Shown piece by piece: positions 47,201-62,200 of a stretch of DNA of 64,000 nt. Origin of the DNA: Prostheceraeus crozeri (taxonomy: Eukaryota > Platyhelminthes > Polycladida > Euryleptidae); the NCBI GenBank assembly GCA_907163375.1, contig CAJQUW010009062.1, positions 202,501 to 266,500 of the forward strand, in the 5' to 3' direction. The stretch's first letter is position 1; each line of letters begins with the position of its first letter. The notes under the pieces are model-generated. The model had not been told where the DNA came from, did not search any database, and was given only the letters and a program-made list of their open reading frames with translations. Both the position numbers and the translations under genes were made by a program.

Positions 47201-50200
47201 ATTTTGAGCAATCTAATACACTTTTGACCGCATTGTCGCATCCATTGCCTATCAGAGACTGATAATAACTTACACACCATAGGAAATGACCTGAAGATAT
47301 AGCTTAATAAGCGAAAAACATGAAACATTTTATTTTAACCGCAAACTTCAATCTGCGTCCCATTCAATTAACATGTGTCTTTCTTTGACAGGAAGAACCA
47401 GGTAGAACTCGGCAGACGCTCAGTTTTGTAGTAGGCAGGGAATGTACATGATTTGTGTAAAAGTCTCATTTTTGGTCTCGTTCCCTGCTGATATTTACTG
47501 TGGCTGCCAGACTACCATCTCTAAGAATTTCAACCAGTTCTAGAACTTATTTGTCACACCTGGTATGTCGACTTTTTGTATTCTAAGAATTCGTATTCGT
47601 CTCTCGAGCAATATACAGATGAACATTAGAATTTCTGGATGAATTGTGCACTATTTGCCTCCGGCTTTGAATGAAAGTTCAGACACCTATCAACAATTAT
47701 ATATCATACTCATAGATTACCTGGATCCCTTTTAGATTTAAAAAAACATCGTGTGTTTTAAAATCATTTTTAAAAACCCGCTCTAAAGCAGCTAACTCTT
47801 TCGTTCTTTTTCTTGACATTCATATTCTCTGTTGTATTTGCGAAAGTTGACATACTACTGATAAAGAGTTAGTATACATATTACTTCGTGTAAATTACTG
47901 GTATGATGACACAAAAGTGTTGTTGCTGGCATCAACTTTTATGTTTATTTTGAATAAAGGTTTGTACTAGACAATTTAGTGAAAGATGCATGAAGAGGTA
48001 AATCTTGTAAACCATAAATAAGCGTATCAATGTACTTTGAGGAGTAGGGCTATATCTGTACAACTACAAGCTTCATCAATTGTACAATAGTTTTATCTGA
48101 TCAGTAGTCGAATACACATCAAAGTTTTCAATCCCGAGATTATCGCATTTTCACGGGATTCTGAATCCCGGAATTAGGTAACCACGATCTGGGGATTTGC
48201 CAACATCAGTTTTTAGGCAGTTAGGTTGCATGAAGATGTAGTAACAAGGCTCATCAGTCCGTGTAGGAATGAACATGAACGCCTGTGAGTCATCGATGGT
48301 ATGTACTGTACAGATGCAATGCGTGAAATGTGAATGTTAGACGCTGCAAGAACTATATATAGACATCCCACATAGAGACTTTAAGTGTGTATTCTTTATT
48401 CATACATTTGTGTCATACACTTGAATTAATTTTAGTGTATCTTTGTGCATTATGCCAAAAATTATTTTCTTTCATTGATATCAAAAAATAGTCAATCACT
48501 TGATATCAAGACCGTTTCCGGACAGTTGAAAGAAAGAAGGAATAAGAGTTATGCATTCAAGCGTACTAATATTTGATGAATTTTTGAGGAGATTATTATT
48601 CAATATTGGGTTTTAACCAGACGTCACAATAGTTGCGGGATTTGCATTTCAATTTGAAAATCACATTCCAGGTTTTCATGCGACAACTTATGTTGTCTGC
48701 GATAACTAGATCTGCTTATTGTTATAGTTTATGTCTCTATGTGAAACGAAAACTTGCTATTAAGTCATGGACATTTGGGAACATGTCTATCTGATATCAT
48801 TCTGTGCAGTATATCGTTCAAAAAACTCGTCTAAGAATTTATAACAACGCCTATTGTTGAATATGTCTGTATCTAATCAATGCAATAAAAAATTTAACAT
48901 TTTCTATGTGATATTTCATAGGCATAGATGTTAGTAGTGATTTTAACATTACTTTTAGCTAAATATCGCTGATGAGTTACACTTCTATGCCAAAGATATT
49001 CATTTCATGGATATCTTTGTTACATATCTCTGAAAATCTATGGCCTGATTCATTGACGTGATCTGCTTTGAATGTAATTTGTATGGTTCATCGCGATGTC
49101 TATGTATATTCAACAGTAGCAATGTTAATACTCGTCTATACTCACTGAAAATGTAGAACTCGCTTCTCTCGTTCTACATTTTCAATGTCGCATAGATATC
49201 GTATTAACATTGCTATAGTATTGTTTATCCTACGCTAGCCTAAGCATGTTGTCAGCAAATGCCTCAAGCTTGCTAATCAGAAAAAGTCGGAATTTGGAAA
49301 ACCGAAGTATATGTGTTCATCGTTGGTTTGAAGATTGAACGCCACGCTGTCCCAGACATTTAAAATTTGACAAAAGAGCTCAGAAAATCTTTGGATGTCA
49401 AACAGTCAACTACTTAACTGCACCAATGATGAAATAACACATCGTTTACGTGTCATCAAGGGTAGGTAGCATAACTCAGTTGGTTAAGGGAACCCTTCGA
49501 TCGGTACGGAGGTGAAGAATGTTCATGGTCCGAATCTGCCGTCCTCGGGAGACACCGCCTATCTCACCAACCCTACCTTGGTGAGAGTTCCTCGTATGTA
49601 GAGGTTTCTCCCACATCTCGCTTGCTAGTGTGACTTTGCCGTGGGATGGCTATTAGTGAAATAGGCTTTTAAAGAGTACAGCATAGAACCCTTACGAATG
49701 ATAAATTATTGCCTATTTCATCATGTACCTCGTTTATTTACGTATAATTGAAACTATCCTGTTATTGAAGCTTGAAACGGCGGGTTTCCTCCCAATAGGG
49801 CTCAATAGTTTGGAAGTCTATAATACAATACTGTATCTTTGCTTCTTTCCCTTAACTATTAAAGTGATAAATCCAATCTGTGCTAAAATCATTTTGCAGC
49901 TGATGCACACAACTTTCTATCCCGAGAAGTCTGCTGTTACCTCACTTATCTTAGTAAGATAAGTATCTGCGTATTAGATGTGTGATAAATTTTATCAGTT
50001 GCTTAAAGATGAAATTTCAGTTTGCCTGTGCAATGCATATGCTGTAAACTAGGAATGTAAAAGTTCAATTACTTGAAAATCATGATCGCTCAAATGAAGA
50101 TTGACACAGTTTCAAATACGCAATTTTCAGATACTAAAATTGAGATCCTACATTGAGAATTAGATGACATAAGACGATGGATCACTGTGTGATCATTTTT

Positions 50201-53200
50201 TATTTCATTGTGCGATTGTATTTAAAGAATTCGTTGAGCATATTATTTAACTTCAAATTAAGAATCATGATGCTTTTCAAGATATAAAGGACATTGTTAC
50301 AAAGAATAGATAGCTACCAGGCCCTTTTCGTGATTGTTTTTTTCACCATTCATTATGTTGAGATACAATTGTTAGTTAATTTATTATTGTAGTTCAACTA
50401 TTTTTACCATTTCATTGAATGCAACAGAGATTCCTATTTCGAAATTGTTTTTTTGCCATTCGTTATTTTTAAAAGGCGATTATCAAACCTTTTGTTATTG
50501 TGATTTGATTGACTAGCTTTGCCATTTCACTAAATGCATTCAAAATGATTTGAAAAATCAACTTCAGTGTCAAAGGTTATTTTAAAAGTTCAGTGTTAAG
50601 TTAAGTGCTTCTTTTACAGATAACACCGCTGGGAGGTAAAGAAAGCACAGCATATGGCTATCTTCGTGAACTACGCCTGTCAGCGGAAATTGAGAGGAAG
50701 CGATTGAAAAGGGACAAAGTTTCTGGAGTTCACAAGTAAGTGCTTTCTGATATTTAGACATCATTGGAACTCGGGATTTTGCGGTTTTCATGTTATCAAT
50801 GACATATTTCAGCCGTATGGCCTCTAGCTTCCTATCCCGCCAAGGATAATGAGGCATTTTAGTAATGAACTCTCTTCAGCTATCGGTATTCGATACACTG
50901 TAAATAGTTTCCAACAGTTTTTATGATCATGTGTTTGCTTACGGTGATGACTTCTATCACAACTTTGGAGCATCTAGGATAGGTAAAATTTCTTCCATAT
51001 CGAACAAGGCGTTTTAAAACTTGAATTGTGAGTATGCTGTATTTATATGTAAATGAAGCCACTAAATTCATTCTAAGAAAATCAAAACTATTACTTTGAA
51101 CAATGCCCACTCTTATTCAAGTGCAAACATTGGACTGAATACTAACTTTAAAATCATGTACTTATAGAGTAATTATACTAAATCTATGAACAAAATTGAG
51201 AGTACGCAAACCTATCAGACTTGGAGACATGAAACAATCGATCGCGTAATCGTCTCGTCTAACCCCTCTCCCCCTCATGATCGATTCGGCAATCGCCTTA
51301 TGAAACAATTCCTTAAGCGATTACGTAATTGTTGCAAAGCCCCATGCCAATTGCTACATACAATTTGCTATGATCGCATATTAGGCATTGATAAGCCAGA
51401 ACATCTCTTGAGAACAGTGTGAACAATGCAATTTCTGACAATCACTTCCAATAAAATGACGGAGAAAACTGCACTGAGACACATCTACTATACAACTCAT
51501 TAGCGATATGACCATAGAGTAAGTATATTTAGGTAGAGTGGTAACTCAGCTTTATTAAATCCCCAATGTGTATACACTTTCGATTTCATGAAATGAACTT
51601 GACACGAAACCCAGCACCACATCTGAGATATACGAATTTTTGCACTTTCAGAGAAATGTACACGAATTTGACTTATTATGACAGCAATACAGAAGAAAGA
51701 AAAGTAGTTTTCAAATCCTCCATATCGTGACAACCTGGAGAGGTGATATGGTTTATCACATTAGCAATTCGATGGCCTACCATTGCCTTAAAGCTCATGC
51801 CTTACTATGATAAGATTATTTTCTCAAGTGTGATCATTTCACAAACTACCTGCCACTGAAAGAGCTAAAGCATCATTATAAAGAAAATGATCTTTAGAAG
51901 GTGTAAATGGGTCAACATTACTATTCAGCACTATTCAGATTCAAGAAAAGACGCCTTGTGAATCATAAAATCATGCCGCTGAAAATTGAATTAAAAACAT
52001 GACATCTCAGTCAAGAAGCTTTCAATAAGATCTCAACTTTTCCTTGAAGACTTCCGGGGACTTGCATAATAATGCAGCTCATGAAATTTCTTTCTCATCA
52101 GTTTAATTTCCGGTTAATTATGATGCTTGTTAGCCAATATTCATTCCTTTCGTATCCAACTTGTTTCACACTACTTATAAAGGGGACGTCATCTCGGTTG
52201 TATATAAATACAGGAATAATTTGAAACATTTCAGCTTTTTAAAATCTGCTCAAATAATGTTTTGGACAGTAGGAACGTTATCTCGACAAAAAACTAAATC
52301 TTTTGATATAAAAATTTTCACTGTATGCAGATACTTGTTTTAGTCGACACTCTACCTATTGATGCTTACTTTATGGTTATGACGCTTTTAGGTCAACAAC
52401 ACCAACTAGAATGTCAAATGCGATCTGTACGGTTAGGCATTGTGTCCTCGTTGAAACAATTGTTTTTTAATGTTTGCATTGCTGTCGATAGAATTGCGTC
52501 ACAAATCAAACAATTGTTTTGATATATCTCGATATGTTGTCGCATTCGTCATTATGTCTTTCATCTCAACTTCACCTTCTATTTATGTCTTCACCTGTGA
52601 TCAGATGCTTAGAATCTTCAATTGAGGAGCAGCTACACTGTACATCGACCGATAGAGGGCGCTGGACGCCGAAGGTCCTGTCTGAGTTTAATTTCAACTA
52701 CTGCTTCCTTGGCGAACAAATCTTTATCGAGAGAGTTCTTAACTTTTGTTCTCCTTTCGGACAAATGTGAAAAAAGGCTTGCCTCTCTCGCGGCTTGGTT
52801 AACTAGGTCAGTTGAAGAGGTTCATCTTCATCCGGCAGCTATGTTGCAATGAATTATCGGATGTAATTCATTTCTGACAATATGTCGAAATAGTTGGGTT
52901 AGACGTCATGAGTGTCGGATCATGCACTGTACTTGAAATACTGTTTAATTAGCTTACCAATTCACTTCTTGTTAGAGGCATGCAAGGTCGGTAAGATGCG
53001 CCTGGTTTTCTTTGCGTTGATGATGGAAACTGCAGCTGATAAAACTTTGGGGTTTCTTGTCAAAATGGTCCTGAAAGTCGATCTTAATGAAACTCTCACA
53101 GGAAAAGCATCAAAACTAGATTTGAATGAGAGAAGCGTTCTCTGCAACATTTGAAGCCTACGTTTTTGTTGAAAGTTTTAGCCCGAAATTCAGTAGCCTC

Positions 53201-56200
53201 TGATAGTTCGTGGGGATAGGCGAAATAGGCCTACTTTCAAATTTCAGACCACACATCAAAGATTTGTTGTCAATGGTAGTGATGAACTGCACAAGGTCAA
53301 TCATTAGATGAAGTAGATAAGTCGGCATCGGATCCAAGATGAAGGACTCGGTTCGCGATGTCATAAATAATGATGCGACGAACATCCTCACACACAGCAG
53401 AATGGAACGCCTCTGTTGCTGTATCCACCATGATAACTCCACTTTCCTAATCGTCGACTGTATATCCTGGTTGCTTCTTTTGTTCTACTTTTTTTCATTT
53501 TCCTCTTCTCCACCAGCAAATGGTTTGTCTCTTATATCGATATTTTGAAGGAGATTTTCTGGCATGATGAGACATGATCTCTGCACCTCCTTTTGAAAGG
53601 CGTGTTAAGATACAAAAGTAGAAATGAGTTCAGTCATATTGCTTGAAGAATAGCTTTTTGCTAAATAGCCTATTTTTGCTTCGAATTCTTCCTTTCACTA
53701 ACATTTCTCCATGGAAGTGAATGAATGAATGAAGCTTCAACGTCACCACTTCCCCATACTATGGCCTTGGACGGTGCTGACATAGTCAGACTTTTCTGGA
53801 GGTTTGCAGTACTTCTAGTCTGGATGCCCTTCCTGACGACTTCCAATGACACTTTCGGGGCTCGACCTCTGGACCAGAAGATCGCTAGGCCAAGCACTTA
53901 ACCACTGTGCCATGGAGACCACGGAAGTATGAGTGATATATCAAGCAGTGTAAGACTCATGTGTGATCATGGACTGATGTTTATTCACTGAGTCACAGTT
54001 TTGAATGTTTTACTTCTCCCGAAATCGGTCAGTTCAATTTAGTAATACAGATACTGTATAAAAGTGCGGTTACTTGGTTTCAATTCCCCACAGTACAACG
54101 TGACCACTTTGAGGGGCAAGGTAGACATTTGGTTACATAGTTAACACGTAGATTACATATTTTTATGACACTTTTAATTGCTAAAGAATTAACTTATTCA
54201 CATACCTTGTGCAACTTACATTCGAATGAGCCCAACAAGCCTGAATGCCAATTTGACATGAAATCAGATGCTCCAGCATTTCAAACCTTGTGACTGGAAA
54301 ATACATCGCTGCTTGTGGGTTATGTCCCCCATGTTCTCAAATTTGTCTAAAATCCGTCAAAAATAGTCAAAAGTGAAGATACTCCTAGTTGAGTATCTCT
54401 TCCACTCACATGCAAAAAAGTGTGCCAATCGAATGTCAGCATCCTGATCTAACTCATCGTCTGAGCAGACAGCACCTTCACACAACAGATTCATTTCGGA
54501 GACTACTATTGTTTGACCTAACCCCAGGGCTACATCCGCTCCTGCATCAATATACGAAACGTCGAAAAAGATGTGGTAGAGCAGAAGTCGCGGGAATATT
54601 CGAAACAGCAGCCGATGAGACGAACAAGGAGCACATACGAACAACAGAAATATAGACGAAGTCAGATCAAGCTGCTCACACAGCTACCTTTCAAGTAATC
54701 GTCTCTAGTTCAAAACGTGCTTATCCGATTCACACAATGTTTTGAATGTGTGTAGAAGATATTCTCAACTACGTGCATCTGAGGTTTTGTGACGTTTGAT
54801 AAATTTTTACGGATTTAAGGTCTCCGTGGCACAGTGGTTAGGTGCTTAGCCTAGCGATCTTTTGGTCCAGAGGTTGAACCCCGAAAGTGTCATTGGAAGT
54901 CGGCAGGAAGGACATTCGGACTAAAAGTACTACAACGCTCCAGAAAAGTCTGACTTGTCAGCACCGTCCAAGCCCCCAGCAGCGGGGAGTAGTGACGTAG
55001 AAGCTTCATTTTTTAAGATAAATTCAAAAACGTGGTGGGGAGAGAGGGCTCTCATCAGTCATCATAAATCGTTTTTACTTGTTTTGTCTTTGTGCACTTT
55101 TGTCTGTCCGCGACTGACCGTGTTCGGGTTGATATATCATAATGTTTCACACAGACAAAGACTCGCTCCATATGAGGGGGCTACATCAGCCAATTAGGAT
55201 CCAGTGACCTATCTGTCATTGCAAATGTGTTGAAGAGATAATTAGGGTGAAAATGGCTAATAACATGCTTGTCATCACAAAAGGAAAATTCTCCGTTTAG
55301 TGACAAGCAATCTGTCGTATATACTCGCATCATAGAGTTTGATCCGCTAAGATGCAACAAAAACCTGATATGATGTAAACTGTGCTGAAATGTTTGTCCC
55401 TATCTGAAATTACAATCAAACCTTCGCATTATCAAATGTTACTAGCCACCACTAAGAAGAAACAAATTGCGTAGTTGTGATTCCACGGCTGTTACCATGC
55501 TTAACATGTGTATCAAAGCAGGAACATTGAAGAAGTTAATAGACTGTCAACTCCTGGCATAATCATATAACTTCCGCTGTGTGTTGGTTCTGTAAAATTC
55601 TGCTTTATCCTGGGTGTGCACATGCTATTGTTGCTCGTACATGTGTTACTCATAAACCCACGCGGCATGTAAGTGTCTTCTTCTAAATTTCAATCCTATT
55701 TGCATTTCATAAAGTAAATTAGTAGATCTATTGATTATTTGCCAATAACTATTTCAGATACGATTCAATGGGAGCGAATTACAATTGAAATAAAGTTGCT
55801 GATTTATAATACACCAGATACCATCATCATGTTGAATCTTTCCAGTTACGATTTATAAAGCGACATTTAATCAAAATAAGTTGAATATCTAAAGAGAAAA
55901 ACAACTATTAAGTCAATAAAAGACACCAACACCCTTGATTCCCCGACCGCACTCGCCCGACATAGGAATCGAACCGAAGTCCGCGGTGGAGACGAGCTCG
56001 CACTTTCTTCACTAGGGCACGCTGACCGTACAAGAGGAATACGAGTGAATGGAGAAATCATCTCTAAGTGATGTCGACAGCATATTGTCCTATTATTATT
56101 GACAGAACGCTACCAACGTTCATATTATAGCCAGACAGCATATCAGCATGTCATTCGACTACGTCACATTGTAGATTGACAACAAAGGTCTATCGCAGTA

Positions 56201-59200
56201 TATTGAATATCTAAAGAGAATGACAACTATTAAGTCAGTGCAAGACACCAACACCCTTGACTCCCCGACCTCACTCGCCCGACCTAGGAATCGAATCGAA
56301 GTCCGCGGTGGAGACGAGCTCGCACCTTCTTCACTTGGGCACGCTGACCGTACAAAAAATCGAATAAGGCAAACTATTCAGCGCGATAAAAATTCATCAA
56401 ATCGAATTGTTCATGGTTTGCAGACCCATAACTGCAGCAGACCGTGAAATCTTAGCATTGTCTGTCCTGGGTTATTGTGCAAATTTATGTGGTCATCAAA
56501 TGCGAAGGCATTTTCGAGCTTGCGCATAGATCCATCCTTTAAATTGCTTTTTTTGTGGGGTGGTCAAGTGCTGAAATGTCAACGTAAAAAAGTGATACCG
56601 TCACCTCAATAAGAAATGATAGATGGAAGGAAAATAAGATGATATTACAGATGATCGACTACTTGCCAAGTGCTGCTTAACCATTCCATTCTTAAATTAT
56701 TTTCAAAATAAAAGTTTCTTTGAAAAAAATTTGAAATACAACTTTCGAGTTTTCTGGGCATCGTACGAGGTTGGGATTGATGCCATTAGAGTTGCATTGA
56801 TCTCCTCTTTCTTTTGGTTGCAAATGTTTGCCGCTATGGGGTCAAACCTTCGCATTATCAAATGTTACTAGCCACCACTAAGAAGCAGCGAATTGTGTTG
56901 TGGTGATTGTACGGCTGTTACCATGTGCTGTCATGTATATGCAGGAACAATAAAGTAGTTCATAGACTGTCAACTCCTGGCATGATCATATAATTTCCGC
57001 TGTGTGCTGGTTCTGTAAAATTCTGCTTTATCCTGGGTGTGCCAAAATATGCGGGTCGAAATATCCTCAAAATGACACAAAGTGCATGAAAGGGTTAATG
57101 TGAGGATGACCATCACGACCAATGCTATCTATGTACGCTCGTATATCGAAAATTTGGCATTTTTTACATACTGCGTGATGAATAACTTTTGTGCGACTTC
57201 ATTAATTTAATTCATCTCTATTTGAACAATTTGCATTTTGCAATGTTTTGAAGTAGATCTCTCATTCAATGTACTGCGCAAAAGCCATTCTTCCTTTCGA
57301 TGACTTTGTCTAGAGCAACGATGGTTTAGTCTAATCGCTAGGTGTCTAAAGCTGGTTACCATTAACTTAGCTACCTGGTAATCTTGATGTTGCTGCTCGT
57401 CATGCTCCAGCACGGAGTCGGTCTGAATGATGCGGAAATCGACAAATGGCTGGGAATCTCGTATCGGTTATTCGGCTTGTCTTCCGGCCTATCGGGGTCA
57501 ATTAGACCGACTCCTTTCACGTCCACATCGTCGTTGTCTAGCTCCTCTATAAGTGTAAGCGCCTCTTCCGCGCGTTGGTGTAGCTGCAGCTGAGTATAGT
57601 TAGACCTCGAGTGTTGCGCAGGGAAAACACAGGGCATTGGCAGTCTCCAACTTTTCAAAGTCAGTCATTCACGTAGGACCAGTCCTGGGCCACCAATGCT
57701 TGCACGGTTTTGAGCCGTACAGAGATTAACCTCAGGACAGGGCGACGAGGGCCTTGATCTTGCCGAAGTTTCTTGCATGTTAATCGTCTCTTCTGCTCGT
57801 TCGATTAGTTCGTGATACGGGCTGTTTATTACTACACACCTGTTGTGTCTGCCTCTTCGTCCAGTCTGTTCACTTTGGCTTCTAGTCTGCGTAGTAGGAG
57901 TATGGGGCGTTCAATGGCTCTTGCTTCTATGCCTTACGGGTGAGCTCAGGGGATTAGAAGACGGGTCTACGAACGAAACGCTTATTTTTGCTTCGATATT
58001 TAGGTGGCACAGATGGGGACTTTCCTCCCTTTTATTTTTCCCAAATCAAATTACAAGAGAACTTTTAACAAGTATCTTCACACGGCGAATATTGAAGTTT
58101 ACTTTGACAAAAGGACGTGTCGCAGGCAGAGAAAAAAAGACAGCTTATATCGGTGACTACTTAGTATGTACTTATAATTGACAATGTGTCCCTGAAACGC
58201 CAATCAGTGATAGTGAGTATGTCCCTGATAGTGGCTGATAAACCGATTTCAATTAATGAATTGGTCAGAATACAAAATTTCTATTAATTAATTGAATTTT
58301 TTTTCCAATGTTGTTCCAATTAATTGTTGCATTAAGCTAGATTGCTTTTATAATTTCACCTCTTTAGTTTTTTGTTTCTCACAATTCACAATTATGGCAA
58401 CCATTTCAGCCTTGCATTTCAGGTTGGCAAGCACCAACCACGTTAAGATTCATGAGTAGTCACAAATTTATGTTTGCTTCAACCAATAGAAAGATGTCCT
58501 GAGACTTGAACAATTTAAGCACAACAATTCCTTGACAGCCGTAGACGCTGCGTTTCACCCTACAAGGGCTCGTCAGTACGGCTTGGAATGGCCCAAACTA
58601 GCGTAAAATATCTACACTGTAAACTCTAGGGCACGAAATTTCGCTTGAATTAGGCATCAATACTAACCAACACAAGGCACGAGTAGGCACGAAGTTCATA
58701 GTGCGGAGTTCGTGCCCACTGATTTTTCCTTCGATCTCACTGGATAAAAAAGTATTTGGTTTGGTGCCTATTAGTGCATAGTGGCGCCTACTGCTGCCTC
58801 GAGGCACTAGAAAGGCACTAACTGGTACGAAATTTCGGCTTCGTGCCTAAGTTGGTGCCCTGCAATTTACAGTGTAGAACGGCTGAACAAGCTGAAGGAC
58901 TGCACAGCAGGCTGCTCTGCACTCTGCAATCTTTATTGCTTCAACCAGAGTAGACCATACGCAGCTCTTAAAAGCAGGCGAAAATTTTCCACTCAATCGT
59001 CATAATCTGGGAGCTAGCGTGAAGTTGTGCAGGGAACGAGGTAGTACATAAAACTTTCACATAGCATAGTACACCTCTAGCCTACTGCAAAACTTCGCGT
59101 CTGCCGGATCAGATCATTTGCTTTTCAGAAATAGAGAGGATAACACAATCCTATGTATTTCCAGTGGTAAAATTGTGACATTTAAGGTGTTGACTCCATT

Positions 59201-62200
59201 TTTTCGAATTTTTGCTCATAAAAGTTACACAAATTGGTATTTTGTTGAACTGGTTGTTATAGAAATCATCTACAGATCATGATCTTTCAAATGAGCTGTC
59301 ATTCTGTGACAGAGGATGAAGCAAAGTGTACAAACAGACAGTTTTCGTTAAAGTATATCAACAATTTACCTGAAATTTCTATGTTAAAATTTGCAGTTAC
59401 ACCAACGAAAAGTGTCTGTTTGTACACTTTACTTCATCCTCTGTCACTGAATGATAACTCATTTGAAAGATCATGATCTGTAGATGATTTCTATAATAAC
59501 CAGTTCAACAAAATACCAATTTGTGTAACTTTTATGAGCAAAAATTCGAAAAAATGGAGTCAACACCTTAAATGTCACAATTTTACCACTGGAAATACAT
59601 AGGATTGTGTTATCCTCTCTATTTCTGAAAAGCAAATGATCTGATCCGGCAGACGCGAAGTTTTGCAGTAGGTTAGAGGTGTACTATGTGAAAGTTTTAT
59701 GTACTACCTCGTTCCCTGCACAACTTCACGCTAGCTCCCGGACTATCACTGATGACAACAATGGAGAGAATCACGAACACCTGCATGAACTATATGCCAA
59801 AGGCATTTCATACAGGCGTCCGTGAGAGAGAATTCTAAGGAAACTGTCCGCTTGTCTGATTGGTCTGACTAGTCGTGGCATTAAAACATAAAAAGGGTAG
59901 GTTAAGTTGGGTATGTTAGCGATATAGCTTACTTTCACACCCATGAAATTTCAAAAACCATAGGTTGCTTATTGCTGCGTAATTTGTATAGTTAAACAAA
60001 TCTGACATCAAGTAAATTAATAGTTAATGCCATCAACTTACAGAAACTGTTCGAATTTTGGATTCCAATTTCAATTAATTGATTTCTTTGTCCAACTAAA
60101 TTGCAATCAATTATTGACAATCCTTGGTCCTTGATAGTGGAAGATTGCTGACAGGGACGTTTTTGTTTATTCGGAATCACCCCATAAGAGTAGCAATGTC
60201 CCTTGTTAACTTAATTGAATGTTCCTGCATACCTGCATCTATTGTAACCACTGCGATTTTAACATATCATAGCCTTCACGGATGGATTACGGCTGTTTTA
60301 GGTTGGGACTGTTGCTACTCCGCGTCCCATTTCGCATCTTCGTGTGTTTCTATAACTTTGATGGATAAATTGTAGTGACCAGGTAAAGAAACAGTCGCAC
60401 TTTATTAAAGCAAATTGAATAGAATTGCGTATTGTAGGACATATCTTAAGTACCGTAGAGCATATAGAATAGAAATGTTGATGCTGATGCCAACTTCAGC
60501 GCTCAAAATCATATACTCCAGTAATGATTTACGAGACGCTATGTTTTACATCTTTATATGCATTGTGCTCTTTTGATACCTTCTATTCGCATTTCCAATA
60601 CAATGTCTCTAAAATATTCCTATGCAAATTGAACTAGCAAGACCAAAGGCTGAACGAGTGGATGTTGGTCTTCCTTGCACGCGGTGAGGACAACCTGAGA
60701 AACATATCAGGTGCCAATTAAATGCTTTACTAGTCTGAATTGTTGCTATACCTGTATTTTTATGTTCGGTGAATATGCTGCAATGCAGAAAATTTTCGCA
60801 TGCAATTTTCTCTTGAATATTGCGAGCACGAATCCTCACAAAAACTTGTTCTACATGAAAATTTCTTAATTCGAAAATTATTTGCAAATGACAATCAACT
60901 CGGGGGAAGAACTGCCACGAATTTGAACAGAGATCATCAGTTGCTAAGAATTGTTATTTTATAGTACCTTGCCATACCGGGGAAGGAAACCTCGAATATT
61001 ATTGTAATATCAAGTTTTATGCTCCCATGCCTCACTTTCAAAATTGTCAAGTCTGCATGTCAATACTAACGAATTGACGAGAGTTGTTCATTATTTGACC
61101 GCTTGCTGTCATTCAACATTATGTAAACCTCTAACTGCTGAGAAAAATGCGACTTCAGTGACGGTGGGGTCGCAAAATATCGGTATTTTGTTTATATTCA
61201 GTAGAATGTAATTCATTGTCTTAAGCTACAGCTATATTGATCATTTTGACTAAAAAAAGGTTTGTAGTCAGCAGCCTATTTCAGTCTATCTTTCGGTTGG
61301 CCTATTTTTGTGATTTTTGTTGCATCGTTTTATTAAGGAAGGCAATCAAGCTACGGAGAGCCGCGAAAACAAAGACTGAGTTTAAAGTTCAAAAGGAAAT
61401 CAGTATTTTATCATTCGAGAGATCTATTTTCCTAATTTGTACTTTTGTGCTTACTTTCCTTGTATCAAATGTTTAAAAAAAAAAAATAAAAAATTGTCAC
61501 CACGAAAAAAAAAATTAAGTCATTTCAATGCACTAAGAAGTTATTTTTATTGATGGAAATTAATCATTGGTAATTTCAGTATTATTGACAATTAATTTTG
61601 TAGATTTAAAAAGTATTGATGAAATCTGTCGCAATTCAAATTTTCTTGCGTATCTTTTAGCTGGCTATGTTTCAATGACAAAGTCACTCTTATGAGCAAC
61701 ATGGAATTTTCCCAATCTCTTTCGCCGCAGGACTCCTGCTTCAGCAGTCAAGGTTCAATTTCGTGCTGCATTCTTTACAAAGATCATTATTCAATTACAC
61801 ATAATGCAGGACGCTTTAAGCCAATTCTCCATCAACAATATTGATATCGTCGGTTGTCTTTTATAACAATTGATCGAGTTGTTCATTTTTTCAATATGTA
61901 TTTCGACGACGATTGATTCGAGAAAATCATTTAAAAGAAGCTGTCCAAGTTGTCTTTGACCCATGCATTAGTATTTTCAAAATCTATTCCTGGAGCTCTT
62001 CATTGTGTCATTTACTTTTCTTCTCTGTGTTTCTAGAATCTGAATTTGAAGCTTTCAAAAAGTGTTATTTTTCTTCTGTTCCAATTTCAGATATCTCTGG
62101 ATGGTGGATGATTCCGGTGAATTAGTCCATATGAAAGGAGGTGATGACTTGGTTCTTTCAATTCATCCTTTAACCAATTGTCAGCAAAGTCGATTAACTG

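Noticed and set aside
57843-58181. 112-codon plus-strand frame with hydrophobic start in the LRRC47 intron
   Set aside because: No family resemblance, no splice sites in a fitting place and no repeat support. Probably chance.
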